Positions 8,194 through 17,104 are shown, counted from the stretch's first letter. The stretch: 42,214 nucleotides of DNA from Gammaproteobacteria bacterium (GCA_027006175.1 JALTKS010000028.1:28268-70481); one strand, 5' to 3'. The notes: a model not told the origin generated them from the letters alone. A program made the numbers and translations.

Positions 8194-9208
8194 CAGCGCC
8201 TCCACCTAAGGAAATTTCACCCGACTCTGTCAACCTTCTGGCAACGGCAATAATTTCTTTCTGTGCTTCTTCTACTTCACTTAGTCTAACAGGACCTTTT
8301 GATTCAAGATCGTCACGTAACATTTCACTGGCACGTTTTGACATGTTTTTAAATATTTTCTCTTTTAATGCAGCATCCGCACCTTTTAATGCCAGCACCA
8401 GTATATCTGTTGATATTTCACGTAATAATAATTGAATTCCACGATCATCAATTTCGCTAATATTGGCAAACACAAACATGTTATCCATAATTTGCTGGCT
8501 AATTTCTTCGTTCACTTCTTTCATCTTGTCCATGATTTCATTCTCAATAGACGTATCCATCAAATTAAGAATATTGGCCGCCGTTTTAATGCCTCCAACA
8601 CTGGAAGATTTAATACTACTCGTCCCATCACCTGTAAATTGCTGTTCCAGAATATCGTTTAATTCGGCGATGGCATTAGGTTGTATTCCATCCAGTGCAG
8701 CAATGCGCATCACTATATCCATACGCACATTTTCTGCCATTTCAGCTAATACACCTGCGGATTGATCGCTATCTAAATAAGATAAAATAATGGCAATAAT
8801 TTGAGGATGCTCAAGACGAATTAGCTCAGCAACTTGTCGTGAGTCCATCCATTTTAATTGTTCCAGACCTTTACTGTTTTTACCTAATAAAATTCTATCA
8901 ATAACACCGGTTGCTTTATCTGAACCCAAAGCATTGACCAACACATTGCGGATATAATCATCATTACCAACACCTAGTGCTGTTTGGTCTTCGGCTATTT
9001 CTACAAATTCAGTCAGAACACTATTAACTTGCTGTTTCGATACTGAGCTCAATTCCGACATCGCGGTACCGACTTTCTGAACTTCTTTCGGCCCCATATG
9101 CTTAAGCACTTCTGAAGCACGGTCTTCACCTAGCGACATTAATAATATCGCTGCACGCTGAATCCCGCTTAAATCTGATTCTGCTGCCATAAGCCCATTA
9201 TCCGCCAT
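8177..9208 (-). CDS. fliG: Flagellar motor switch protein FliG
   Basis: Rotor protein that couples the MS ring (through FliF) to stator force. The three armadillo-like domains are recognisable: N-terminal LSGIQRAAILLMSLGEDRASEVL, the middle EHPQIIAIILSYLDSDQSA block at about residue 133, and the C-terminal charged torque helix near residues 285-305. Its 343 residues are close to the usual 331-340. The ATG lies 6 bases after GGGTGG and overlaps the fliF end by 11 bases, so the two proteins are probably made in a coupled way. Confidence 0.97.
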   Translation of the reverse strand: MADNGLMAAESDLSGIQRAAILLMSLGEDRASEVLKHMGPKEVQKVGTAMSELSSVSKQQVNSVLTEFVEIAEDQTALGVGNDDYIRNVLVNALGSDKATGVIDRILLGKNSKGLEQLKWMDSRQVAELIRLEHPQIIAIILSYLDSDQSAGVLAEMAENVRMDIVMRIAALDGIQPNAIAELNDILEQQFTGDGTSSIKSSSVGGIKTAANILNLMDTSIENEIMDKMKEVNEEISQQIMDNMFVFANISEIDDRGIQLLLREISTDILVLALKGADAALKEKIFKNMSKRASEMLRDDLESKGPVRLSEVEEAQKEIIAVARRLTESGEISLGGGADEFVS

Positions 9209-10835
9209 CAGTTGCCACCCATGTTTTTAATACTTGTGCAACAGTTCGAGGATCTTGATCGACCATTGCAATTGCTGAATTAATATTTGAATCGTGTGCT
9301 TGCTGCTGTACTTGTTGACCCGCTGCCTGCCCCGACAAGGTAACCTGAGCGCCATCTTCATCAACTATTTGAGTGCCTTGTGCTAATAATTGCTGCTGTG
9401 ACTGCTCTTTAAACTCAATACCCTTAGCGGCTAACTCTTTCATCACTGGACGTAAAACACCAAACACCAATACTAATACGGCTAGCCCACCGAGTGATTT
9501 TTTCGCGATATCCCACACCCATGCTTGCTCCCAAATAGGTGGCTCTGGTAATACTTCTGGTTCAGGAATAGGACTAAATGCAGCATTAATAACATTAACG
9601 CTATCTCCCCTGCGTGCATTAAAACCAACGGCATCACGAACTAATTGATTGAAAAGATTAATTTCCTGTTCACTGTACGGCGTTGATTCGCCATTACCAT
9701 CGGCTGAAGCTTTATTGTCAATAAGAACTGCAACAGAAAGTCGGTGTATATTTCCTGTTGCAAGCTTGGTATGGCTGATCGTTCTATCCAGCTCATAATT
9801 ACGCGTCGATTGTAGCATTTTGTCTACCACCGCCCCGGCAACCGATGCAGTCGAATCGGCTTCTCCCGTTAATGTTCCTGCTGCAGGTGGTTGATTCGTT
9901 AATGCACCTGGCACACCAACAGGACCAGAACCTGCACCACGTGACTCTTCGCTGGTCTTTTCACTTCTAATCGCTGCCTGATCAGGATTAAATGATTCCT
10001 GTGTTTTTTCTGTTACGGTAAAATTAATTTCTGCATTAACCTGTGCTCGTACTCGGCCATCACCAACAATAGGCCCAAGTATTTCTTCAATGCGTTTCAC
10101 ATAAGATCGTTCGATTTTATTTTTATAATCCAGTTGTTTACCACTAAATGCGATTGCTTCATCATTTTCATCTGTCAACATTTTTCCTACCTGATCCACA
10201 ACCGTGATCATACCCGCTTCAAGATCGGGGACACTCGAACTGATTAAACCAACGATAGCTTGCACTTGCGCCTTTTCAAGATAACGGCCGGGATATAAAC
10301 CAACTGTCACTGATGCGCTGGGTTTCTTTCTGTTCCTGACAAATACAGATTGCTTGGGTATCGCAAGATGCACACGTGCCGATTTGATTGATTTCAATGT
10401 TGATATTGTTCTTGATAATTCGCCTTCTAAAGCACGTTGATAACGAATTGATTCAATAAATTGACTGCTACCAAAGGTATCCGTTTTATCCATTAGCTCA
10501 AAACCAATATTGCCACCTTCAGGTAGACCTTGTGAGGCAAGCAACATTCTTGCCTTTTGCGTAGAATCACCCCCGACCCATACTTGGCCAGACGCTTCAT
10601 CAACCTTATATTCAATCCCCCCTGCCTGTAATGCAGAGGCAATCTGTGCAGCATCTTGATTAGAAATATCACTGTACAACAACCGATAACCCGGTGTTTG
10701 TGCCCACATAACAATTGCCACACCGATCGCGACACTGGCAGCCAGACCGATCATAAGACCCAACTGCCTAAAAACAGGTAGACCACTCATACCGTTAAAT
10801 TGATTTTCTACATTTTCTGTTTTTACTAATGCCAT
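9198..10835 (-). CDS. fliF: Flagellar MS-ring protein FliF
   Basis: Forms the MS ring in the inner membrane, the first structure assembled. Two transmembrane helices are visible: about residues 26-46 and about 445-462. Between them lie the ring-building motifs (GYRLLYSDISNQDAAQIASAL, EGELSRTISTLKSIKSARVHLA). The cytoplasmic C-terminal segment binds FliG. Length 545, as expected. It starts 22 bases after fliE and overlaps fliG. Confidence 0.97.
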   Translation of the reverse strand: MALVKTENVENQFNGMSGLPVFRQLGLMIGLAASVAIGVAIVMWAQTPGYRLLYSDISNQDAAQIASALQAGGIEYKVDEASGQVWVGGDSTQKARMLLASQGLPEGGNIGFELMDKTDTFGSSQFIESIRYQRALEGELSRTISTLKSIKSARVHLAIPKQSVFVRNRKKPSASVTVGLYPGRYLEKAQVQAIVGLISSSVPDLEAGMITVVDQVGKMLTDENDEAIAFSGKQLDYKNKIERSYVKRIEEILGPIVGDGRVRAQVNAEINFTVTEKTQESFNPDQAAIRSEKTSEESRGAGSGPVGVPGALTNQPPAAGTLTGEADSTASVAGAVVDKMLQSTRNYELDRTISHTKLATGNIHRLSVAVLIDNKASADGNGESTPYSEQEINLFNQLVRDAVGFNARRGDSVNVINAAFSPIPEPEVLPEPPIWEQAWVWDIAKKSLGGLAVLVLVFGVLRPVMKELAAKGIEFKEQSQQQLLAQGTQIVDEDGAQVTLSGQAAGQQVQQQAHDSNINSAIAMVDQDPRTVAQVLKTWVATDGG

Positions 10836-10857
10836 TTTCTTTATTCCAAATTAAAAA

Positions 10858-11178
10858 TTAAATGGGCATATTCATAATATCTTGATATGCATTAACCAAT
10901 TTGTTTCGCACCTGAACCATTGCCTGAAATGAAATACTGGCTTTTTGTGCGGCAACCATGACTTCCGCAAGATCAGTACCCGGATCACCACGCTGAAAAG
11001 CATTCGTCAGCGCGCCTGATGCCTTTTGTGTTTCATTTACTTTGTCAATGGAGCTTTTTAACATCGATGAAAAATCAGCTATCCCATTCTCATTCGCCTG
11101 AGTTGGTGGCGTTCCCTGCGCTGCCTGCGTTAAGCCTCTCATCTGTGCTAATAGCTGGTTTACATTCATATCATTCAT
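10858..11178 (-). CDS. fliE: Flagellar hook-basal body adaptor FliE
   Basis: Periplasmic protein that joins the MS ring to the proximal rod. The 106-residue product ends in the family block (VMVAAQKASISFQAMVQVRNKLVNAYQDIMNMPI), and a TSMLKS-like DFSSMLKSSIDKVN run occurs near residue 31. The start has a good GAGAGGT site. It lies only 30 bases after flrC, and I found no sigma-54 promoter in the 250 bases upstream, so it may be transcribed with flrBC. Confidence 0.95.
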   Translation of the reverse strand: MNDMNVNQLLAQMRGLTQAAQGTPPTQANENGIADFSSMLKSSIDKVNETQKASGALTNAFQRGDPGTDLAEVMVAAQKASISFQAMVQVRNKLVNAYQDIMNMPI

Positions 11179-11208
11179 GTTTAATACCTCTCAACCTGTA
11201 CTGCTTAT

Positions 11209-12570
11209 TTACCCGGGAAAGACAACGCCATCGTCACGCATGCGTGCCAGCTTATAGCGTAGTGTCCGTGGGCTTATGCCCAGTGTTTCTGCCGCCACTT
11301 TTCTATTACCCATGCAGTTTTTCAATACATTAATAATTCTATTGTGTTCTGTTTTTTTCAAATCACTATCAAGTGTTTCATTTTCTGATTCGCTATTTTC
11401 TATTACTGCCTGTTGCTGTTTAGCAACACCATCAACCGGCTCGTTATGTGCTTGCTCATACATAATATCTCGAGCATCAATCACATTATCTTTATGCAAA
11501 ATAAGCGCACGCTGTAAAACATTATCTAATTCCCGAACATTACCTGGCCAGCTATGTTGCTCTAAACATTTTCCTGCTGATGAATTTATCTTAGGTATCT
11601 TTTTTCCTGATTTAATCGCATGTCTTGTTAGTAGTTGTTCCGCAATAGGAACAATATCTTCACGGCGAGCCTGTAATGGTGGTAACTCTAATGGGAAAAC
11701 ATTTAGGCGATAATAAAGATCTTCTCTAAAATTTCCTGCGGCTACTTCTTTACGCATATTACGGTTTGAGGTTGCCAGTACCCTGACATCCAATGCTATC
11801 ATCTCACTTCCCCCCAAACGCTCAACCTCTCTTTCCTGTAATACACGTAATAGTTTGGCTTGAAGCCCAGTATCCATTTCTGAAATTTCATCTAGCAACA
11901 AGGTGCCACCCTGCGCTTGTTCGAATTTTCCTGCTGAAGCTTTATAAGCACCTGTAAAAGCACCTTTTTCATAACCAAACAATGTCGCTTCAAGCATATT
12001 TTCAGGAATAGCGGCACAATTAATCGCAACAAATGGTTTTTCTGAACGAGGAGAATGTTTATGAATATAACGTGCTAATACCTCTTTGCCTGTACCGCTT
12101 TCTCCGGTAATCATGACTGTCGCTTCACTATCTGCTACTCTTTCTGCAATTCGAAGTACGTTGATTGTTTTTTCAGATATCGCAACAAAATCACTACCCG
12201 CCATGTCAACACCGACATACTGCTCTACGGTGTTAACCAACACCTCGGCATCAAATGGTTTAACCAGATAATCAACCGCACCCAAGCGAATGGCTTCAAT
12301 AGCCTTTTGTACATTGCCATGTGCTGTCATTAACAATACGGGTAGATTCATATATTGTTCTTTAATTACTTTTAATAACGCATGACCATCCATACGCTGC
12401 ATCTGTACGTCACTCACGACCATATCTACTTTTTCACGGCTCAACATATCAATTGCTAGCCTGCCATCATTCGCGGCCAAGGTGCTTATTCCTGCCAGAG
12501 ACAATGTCTCGCAAAGCGCATCTTGTAAATCCTGATCATCTTCAACTACGAGTACCGTTGCGTGATTCAT
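11209..12570 (-). CDS. flrC: Sigma-54-dependent response regulator FlrC (FleR type)
   Basis: Two-component activator of mid-class flagellar promoters. Domains in order: a receiver with Asp54 in VVSDVQMQRMDG, Thr82 and Lys104; an AAA+ ATPase with Walker A GESGTGKE at 156-163 and the sigma-54-contacting GAFTGA loop about 60 residues later; and a C-terminal Fis-type helix-turn-helix (RKVAAETLGISPRTLRYKLARMR). A GAGGT site precedes the ATG. It lies 9 bases after the flrB stop, so the sensor and regulator form a pair. NtrC-family relatives share this architecture; the flagellar context makes FlrC/FleR the best name. Confidence 0.95.
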   Translation of the reverse strand: MNHATVLVVEDDQDLQDALCETLSLAGISTLAANDGRLAIDMLSREKVDMVVSDVQMQRMDGHALLKVIKEQYMNLPVLLMTAHGNVQKAIEAIRLGAVDYLVKPFDAEVLVNTVEQYVGVDMAGSDFVAISEKTINVLRIAERVADSEATVMITGESGTGKEVLARYIHKHSPRSEKPFVAINCAAIPENMLEATLFGYEKGAFTGAYKASAGKFEQAQGGTLLLDEISEMDTGLQAKLLRVLQEREVERLGGSEMIALDVRVLATSNRNMRKEVAAGNFREDLYYRLNVFPLELPPLQARREDIVPIAEQLLTRHAIKSGKKIPKINSSAGKCLEQHSWPGNVRELDNVLQRALILHKDNVIDARDIMYEQAHNEPVDGVAKQQQAVIENSESENETLDSDLKKTEHNRIINVLKNCMGNRKVAAETLGISPRTLRYKLARMRDDGVVFPG

Positions 12571-12579
12571 ACTATTACC

Positions 12580-13806
12580 TCAAATTGCTGCACGACTGTT
12601 CGTGCATCCTAATGCCGTTTGTTTAAACTCTTCTATTGCGACCGCGTGTTGCGGTAATATGATGCTGAATGTACTTCCAACACCTTGTTCTGATTTAAGC
12701 TCGACAATGCCGTTATGTGCACTGGCGACGGCCTTAACAACGGCCAGTCCCAAGCCCGTGCCTCGTGAACCGGTTGTAAAAAAAGGCTCAAATATTTTGT
12801 TTTTATTTACATCGGGTATGCCCGGACCATTATCCTCCAGCGAAATACTCACCATCGGTAATCCATTTAATTGCAGTGGTTTTGCAATCAAGCGAAGTTT
12901 TGGTGATGATTCACATGCATTCAGCGCATTGCTTACTAAATTCTGAAATGCACCAAGTAGTGATTCATGTGTACCAAGAATAGACATATTCCTGTTCTCA
13001 CAAACTACCTCCATCACCGCATTATTCTGTTGCAACTGAATTTCCATTGATTGATAGATATCACGAACAAATTGGTCAACAGAAATATTTTCACCGCCAG
13101 CGCTGCCGCCTTTTGCAAACATCAACATATCATTCACCTGATTTTCCAGTTGCTGCATGCTGGAGCGAATTCGTTGTGTAAATTTAATTCGTTTATCCGT
13201 GTCTATTTCTTTTTGTAATAAGTGCGAGCTATAAAGTAAGGCGGATGACAATGGGGTACGAATCTGGTGAGCAAGACTAGCCGCCATTTCACCCATATCA
13301 GAAAGGCGTTTGCTACGATTTAAACTATCCTGAAGGGCTCTTGTTTCAGTCACATCCTGTAATAGCAGTATCTGACCGGGTTCACCGCCTAAAGCTTGCG
13401 TTGACAGACTGACTTTCCGCCCATCACACAAAGAAATATCATGTCCGTCATCACTTTGGGGAGAAAAAGCACGATGAATAATATCGATCCATGCAAGACC
13501 GACTAATGGTGTTCCTAATAGATCAACGGCAGCGGGATTACACTCAATCACTATGCCATCATTATCAAGAACAATAACGCCCGCAGGTAGAGCCTTCAGT
13601 AAGCTTTCCAGACGATTGGCAACACGTTCTTTTTCCGTTAGCTCACGAAGTCGATCATTATGCGCACTTGCTAATTCCTGATCGAGATGGACCACCTTAT
13701 CTTCCAATACACGATAAGAATCGGCTAATTGCTGCGACATCTCATTAAACGCCTCAAAGGCATTTTTAAGATCGGCTTGTTGTGAAGATAGTGCTTGTTG
13801 TGACAT
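12580..13806 (-). CDS. flrB: Sensor histidine kinase FlrB (FleS type)
   Basis: Soluble kinase that should phosphorylate FlrC. There is no transmembrane segment. Residues 1-70 form a probable coiled coil, 72-160 a PAS domain (LPAGVIVLDNDGIVIECNPAA), then a dimerisation domain with His180 in LAHQIRTPL. The ATPase domain shows its N box (NLVSNALNAC), G1 (DNGPGIP), F (FEPFFTT) and G2 (GTGLGLAVV). The lack of a membrane anchor suggests an internal signal, such as basal-body assembly state, but the ligand cannot be read from sequence. A sigma-54 promoter lies about 50 bases upstream. Confidence 0.94.
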   Translation of the reverse strand: MSQQALSSQQADLKNAFEAFNEMSQQLADSYRVLEDKVVHLDQELASAHNDRLRELTEKERVANRLESLLKALPAGVIVLDNDGIVIECNPAAVDLLGTPLVGLAWIDIIHRAFSPQSDDGHDISLCDGRKVSLSTQALGGEPGQILLLQDVTETRALQDSLNRSKRLSDMGEMAASLAHQIRTPLSSALLYSSHLLQKEIDTDKRIKFTQRIRSSMQQLENQVNDMLMFAKGGSAGGENISVDQFVRDIYQSMEIQLQQNNAVMEVVCENRNMSILGTHESLLGAFQNLVSNALNACESSPKLRLIAKPLQLNGLPMVSISLEDNGPGIPDVNKNKIFEPFFTTGSRGTGLGLAVVKAVASAHNGIVELKSEQGVGSTFSIILPQHAVAIEEFKQTALGCTNSRAAI

Positions 13807-13854
13807 TTAATCTTGCGCCTGTTCTATGACGATTAATTCGTTACAGAAACAAAG

Positions 13855-13870
13855 AGCAAGAAGCGTGCCT
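13855..13870 (-). promoter_or_regulatory. Sigma-54 promoter of flrBC
   Basis: The minus strand reads AGGCACG-N4-TTGCTC, with GG (13868-13869) and GC (13856-13857) 10 bases apart. Only the first base of the -24 box departs from TGGCACG. The predicted start near 13844 leaves a leader of about 38 bases. By analogy with Vibrio and Pseudomonas this promoter would be driven by FlrA. Confidence 0.85.
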
Positions 13871-13935
13871 GAAAAGGCGAATCGTTTTAATTCAATGACT
13901 TAGAAGTATAAAGCAAAAACAGCGACAATAATACG

Positions 13936-15375
13936 TCAGAAATTCGACGCCTCATCGTTACGTTGCAAGCCGTGCTTACGTAATTTCTCGACTAACGTTG
14001 TTCTACGCATGTTGAGGCGTTTTGCTGCGTGAGCAACAACGCCATTAGCCTCATCAAGCGCTTGTTTAATTAAACCGTATTCCAGTTTGAGTAAATGTTC
14101 TTTTAAATCAAAATTATCTTTCGGTAACTGCTGACTAGGATCACGATAACTGTCAACAGGAAATTCATTCAATTCCGCTTCAGGCGTAGATTCTGCAATT
14201 GCAATACCCTGAATACGAAATTTCTCAGGTAGATCAGGTAAATCAACCACACCATAAGGGTGCAAAATAACCAGACGTTCAACCAAATTAGCTAATTCAC
14301 GTACATTACCCGGCCAGTGATATTGGCAAAGCGAGATAATAGCAGCGGGTGTTAAACGAACTGAACCACGTTTCTCATTTTCAAAACGACTGATTAATTC
14401 ATTGGTTAATAATGGGATATCACTGTTTCGCTCACGCAATGGTGGCATTTCAATCGGGAAAACATTCAAACGATAAAACAGATCTTCTCGAAACTCACCG
14501 TCTTTAATCTTGTCTTCAAGATTTCTGTGCGTTGCGGCAATAATCCTGACATCTGCCTTAATACTCTTGTTACTGCCCACACGCTCAAAGGTTCTTTCCT
14601 GTAAAACACGCAGTAATTTAACCTGCATTGTCAGGCTCATATCGCCAATTTCATCCAGAAAGAGGGTGCCACCTTCCGCCATTTCAAAACGCCCCTGACG
14701 GGCAGTAATGGCACCCGTGAAGGCTCCTTTTTCATGTCCAAACAATTCACTTTCAAGTAAATCAGCGGGGATAGCGCCACAATTAATAGGCACAAAGGGT
14801 TTGTCACGACGTGGTGAGTTGTAGTGCAGATTACGTGCAACGACTTCCTTACCTGTACCTGATTCACCCAGAATAAGTACATTCGCTGTTGAGCTTGCCA
14901 CTTGTTCAACCAACTTGCGTACGTGACGAATTGCACGGCTATTACCAACTAAGCTACGAAATAATGTTGATGTGCGCCCTACATCACTGGCGCGCCGACT
15001 TTCGCGATAAATCCGTGCTTTCTGTAACATACTACTGAGTTGCGTATTGGATGCCGGCATGACAATACCGCCTAAAATACCTTCAGTTGAGTCTATGCTC
15101 CCGATTTCCTGCATAACTTCGCTATCACTCAACAACAAGACCGGTACATCTTCTTCAAGCTCTCTAATGGCGGTGAGTATTTCATTTCTATTCTCATCGC
15201 CCTGACAATCACCGACCAAAATGACTTGCACCGTTTCAACTGCTTTTAACTCGGTTTGCCAGGCATCACAGCCGACACTCACCACGTCATTTTGCTCAAG
15301 AAAAGTAAAAATGACTTTCAGATCACTGACACGCTGAACATTGTCATCAATAATCAAGATTCTACTGGTTATCAT
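13936..15375 (-). CDS. flrA: Flagellar master regulator FlrA (FleQ type)
   Basis: Sigma-54 enhancer-binding protein at the top of polar flagellar cascades; FleQ relatives also bind c-di-GMP and FlhG/FleN. The N-terminal 125 residues are a divergent receiver: the acidic pair Asp10-Asp11 is present, but the usual phospho-acceptor motif is replaced by VILVGDCQ. An AAA+ domain follows with GESGTGKE (about residue 170), [13 protein letters not shown] and [12 protein letters not shown], then a C-terminal Fis-type helix-turn-helix ([20 protein letters not shown]). Its 479 residues match FleQ (about 490). There is no good ribosome-binding site before the ATG. FlrC is the alternative reading, but the receiver type and gene order favour FlrA. 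Confidence 0.94.
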   Translation of the reverse strand: MITSRILIIDDNVQRVSDLKVIFTFLEQNDVVSVGCDAWQTELKAVETVQVILVGDCQGDENRNEILTAIRELEEDVPVLLLSDSEVMQEIGSIDSTEGILGGIVMPASNTQLSSMLQKARIYRESRRASDVGRTSTLFRSLVGNSRAIRHVRKLVEQVASSTANVLILGESGTGKEVVARNLHYNSPRRDKPFVPINCGAIPADLLESELFGHEKGAFTGAITARQGRFEMAEGGTLFLDEIGDMSLTMQVKLLRVLQERTFERVGSNKSIKADVRIIAATHRNLEDKIKDGEFREDLFYRLNVFPIEMPPLRERNSDIPLLTNELISRFENEKRGSVRLTPAAIISLCQYHWPGNVRELANLVERLVILHPYGVVDLPDLPEKFRIQGIAIAESTPEAELNEFPVDSYRDPSQQLPKDNFDLKEHLLKLEYGLIKQALDEANGVVAHAAKRLNMRRTTLVEKLRKHGLQRNDEASNF

Positions 15376-15657
15376 GCTGCTTTAAATCCCTAGGGTGTTT
15401 TAAACTTATTTTTGTTGTTTTTTTAACGCCTAACGTTAGAATCTAAAGTAAAGCAGCTGGCCAGCAATATGTCAAAATATTGTCGTGTGTTATTGGTAAA
15501 CAATTGTAACTTGCGTCATTTATTGGTCATAAAATCAAATACCACTCTATAATAATAGTTATATTGAAAAATAATGACCTTGTCATAATCATGACACTCA
15601 GGTGTGCTTAAGCGCTGAAACCTGCTTAAAAAGTAAGCATTGAAATGGAAATAAGCC
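15376..15657. promoter_or_regulatory. Palindrome-rich region upstream of flrA
   Basis: This 282-base gap holds several inverted repeats: CTAACGTTAG (15430-15439), GCTGGCCAGC (15456-15465), CAATAT-N6-ATATTG (15465-15482), TGTCAT-N4-ATGACA (15581-15596) and TGCTTA-N5-TAAGCA (15623-15639). I see no sigma-54 promoter. A weak sigma-70-like site on the minus strand may lie around 15555-15590. The region must contain the flrA promoter and the 3' end of the PilZ-gene transcript. Confidence 0.55.
15581..15596. promoter_or_regulatory. FleQ-box-like palindrome GTCA-N6-TGAC
   Basis: The 16 bases form a perfect 6+6 inverted repeat with a 4-base centre. The core GTCA-N6-TGAC has the same half-sites and spacing as the published FleQ consensus GTCAATAAATTGAC. 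It lies about 205 bases upstream of flrA, a position that would allow autoregulation. Binding is inferred, not shown. Confidence 0.45.
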
Positions 15658-16179
15658 TTAGGCTTGTTTGGATTGAGCGATTGCTCGTCGATGATGCAGG
15701 AAAATAAATTTTTCCAGTAATTGCTGTACGTCTGGTGATTGTGCGTCTAAATCAACAAAACATTCCTGCCCAACCAGTGATGTGACCACCCCTGTTAACC
15801 TCAATGGTTTTGGGTACAAGTCGTGTAGATAAATAATGATAACTAACTGAGTACCTATTTCAGGCAATACAGACGCATGCTGCCAACTGATTTCATGAGC
15901 GCCCAATTGAAAGGGCTTGGTAGCAGGCATATCAATCGAATTGCGTAGCAACATCGCCACCATTTCAAGCGTAATATCAACTTTGCGCTCAATCGCCGCG
16001 ATTTCTTCTGCGACATCAACACTATGACGCTCACTCAAGCTCAAGATGGTACGGAGACACTGTTCATTCTCCTCATCAACTTCTGTGGTGTTATCTATAT
16101 GAGCCCACTCCAGCGGAGCGGTGGCAGAATAGGTCAGTGCTTTGCCAAAATCACTTTCTTCTTTAGGGTGTTCAATCAT
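15658..16179 (-). CDS. Atypical PilZ-domain protein in the flagellar chaperone cluster
   Basis: A 173-residue protein, probably cytoplasmic, with no signal peptide or membrane helix. Residues 1-90 look helical (a run with EIAAIERKVDITLEMVAMLLR). Residues 90-173 look like a PilZ-type beta barrel with the typical C-terminal ending LEKFIFLHHRRAIAQ. The RxxxR and D/NxSxxG residues that bind c-di-GMP in canonical PilZ domains are not visible, so it may not bind the ligand or may act through partners. No clear ribosome-binding site precedes the ATG. Genes of this type often accompany fliS/fliT near fleQ. The role is unknown; modulation of flagellar assembly or motility is a guess from position. Confidence 0.68.
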   Translation of the reverse strand: MIEHPKEESDFGKALTYSATAPLEWAHIDNTTEVDEENEQCLRTILSLSERHSVDVAEEIAAIERKVDITLEMVAMLLRNSIDMPATKPFQLGAHEISWQHASVLPEIGTQLVIIIYLHDLYPKPLRLTGVVTSLVGQECFVDLDAQSPDVQQLLEKFIFLHHRRAIAQSKQA

Positions 16180-16197
16180 GGTTTAACTATAGCAGAA

Positions 16198-16219
16198 TGT
16201 TTCTAGCCTGATAGAAACA
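16198..16219 (-). repeat. Perfect hairpin between fliT and the PilZ gene
   Basis: TGTTTCTA (16198-16205) and TAGAAACA (16212-16219) form an 8-base perfect stem with a 6-base loop, 3 bases after the fliT stop. No T-run follows on the minus strand, so it is at best a weak terminator or a processing or stability element in the fliT-to-PilZ-gene transcript. Confidence 0.5.
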
Positions 16220-16221
16220 GC

Positions 16222-16551
16222 TTAAGCGGCAGCATGCTCTGAATAGGCTTGCTCAACTTGTTTACCTCGGTGAAGACCTTTTAACTTATTTACAACATCA
16301 TCTCGCATTGATTGGCTATGTTGCAGAATTTGCTGTTCCATCGCTTGTAATACATGAATCCTGTCTCTGAGTAATTCCGTATCAAGCGTAGGTGCTATGT
16401 TAGTAAAATAGTTTTCTAAAACAGGTTGACGTGATTCATTTAATTCAATCAATTTTTCCCAATCAGACTCTTTTGCTGCATCGAGCATATTTCCAACCAT
16501 ATCCTGCAGGCGAACCCACTCAATATCGCTGTTTGGCGTTTGATTAAACAC
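16222..16551 (-). CDS. fliT: Flagellar export chaperone FliT
   Basis: Small helical chaperone that binds the filament cap FliD before export and can inhibit export or regulators. The run NMLDAAKESDWEKLIELNESRQPVLENYF is FliT-like in pattern. The frame stays open to an ATG at 16632, but that part lies within fliS, is Lys-rich and looks like an off-frame shadow. I chose the GTG at 16551, which overlaps the fliS stop and gives 109 residues, the usual size. The ATG at 16506 is another possibility. FliT sequences are weakly conserved, so position after fliS matters. Confidence 0.8.
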   Translation of the reverse strand: MFNQTPNSDIEWVRLQDMVGNMLDAAKESDWEKLIELNESRQPVLENYFTNIAPTLDTELLRDRIHVLQAMEQQILQHSQSMRDDVVNKLKGLHRGKQVEQAYSEHAAA

Positions 16552-16990
16552 CGCCAGCAGCCTTTTTTTGTTGAGCTTCTTCAATTTCAGCGGCTTCTTT
16601 TGCGATACCATCCCAACCTGCTTTGATTTCACGCATCAAACTGGCAACTTCATCAAGCATTTCCGGATCGTTCTTAATATTAGCCATCAATAAACGTCGC
16701 CCCATGTATTCATAAAGTGCATCCAGGTTTTCAACTAACTCGCCACCAACACTTTTATCCAGACTGACCCGCAAGCCATCAATAATACTAATTGCCCACC
16801 CGATATATTGGCTTTTTTGACCTTTATCACCACGCTGTAAAAAGCCCTTTGCTGAAGCAATTTTTTCTAGCGCACCTGCCATCAACAATTGAATCAAGCG
16901 ATGTGGACTCGCATTTTCGATGCCACTTTGTACACCAACCTTCTTGTATTGATCTAATGCATTTTGCATTGTTGACATATTCATATTCAT
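16544..16990 (-). CDS. fliS: Flagellin export chaperone FliS
   Basis: Cytoplasmic four-helix chaperone that binds flagellin and prevents premature polymerisation. The N-terminus (ALDQYKKVGVQSGIENASPHRLIQLLMAGALEKI) and the central NLDALYEYMGRRLLMANIKND block are diagnostic. Its 148 residues include a short Lys/Ala tail. Several ATGs lie near the start; the first follows GAGG by 4 bases. A sigma-28-like promoter lies about 50 bases upstream, so it is probably a late gene with fliT and perhaps the PilZ gene behind it. Confidence 0.96.
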   Translation of the reverse strand: MNMNMSTMQNALDQYKKVGVQSGIENASPHRLIQLLMAGALEKIASAKGFLQRGDKGQKSQYIGWAISIIDGLRVSLDKSVGGELVENLDALYEYMGRRLLMANIKNDPEMLDEVASLMREIKAGWDGIAKEAAEIEEAQQKKAAGGV

Positions 16991-17042
16991 ATAACCTCAA
17001 ATGCCTAGTTAGCCCAGCACTATTTCCCAGGCTCTATAATTA

Positions 17043-17069
17043 TTATCGACTCAGCCTCATATAACTTAA
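17043..17069 (-). promoter_or_regulatory. Probable sigma-28 promoter of fliST
   Basis: The minus strand reads TTAAGTTA-N11-GTCGATAA against the consensus TAAAGTTT-N11-GCCGATAA. The spacing is exact, with two mismatches in the -35 octamer and one in the -10 octamer. The predicted start is near 17036, about 46 bases before fliS. Confidence 0.65.
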
Positions 17070-17104
17070 TAGACGAAACCACTGTTTTTATCTCAAATTA
17101 ACGA

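Noticed and set aside
11237-11250. TGGCACGC on the minus strand near the end of flrC, as a -24 box for fliE
   Set aside because: The base pair at the -12 position reads TG rather than GC at the required spacing, and the sequence codes for the conserved end of the FlrC helix-turn-helix.
15548-15553. TATAAT on the plus strand in the flrA upstream region
   Set aside because: It points to the plus strand, where no gene follows; the best -35 is at 19-base spacing. Probably chance in AT-rich DNA.
16552-16632. Longer FliT beginning at the ATG at 16632
   Set aside because: This 27-residue extension is inside fliS in another frame and is Lys-rich, unlike FliT N-termini. The GTG overlapping the fliS stop gives the usual size.
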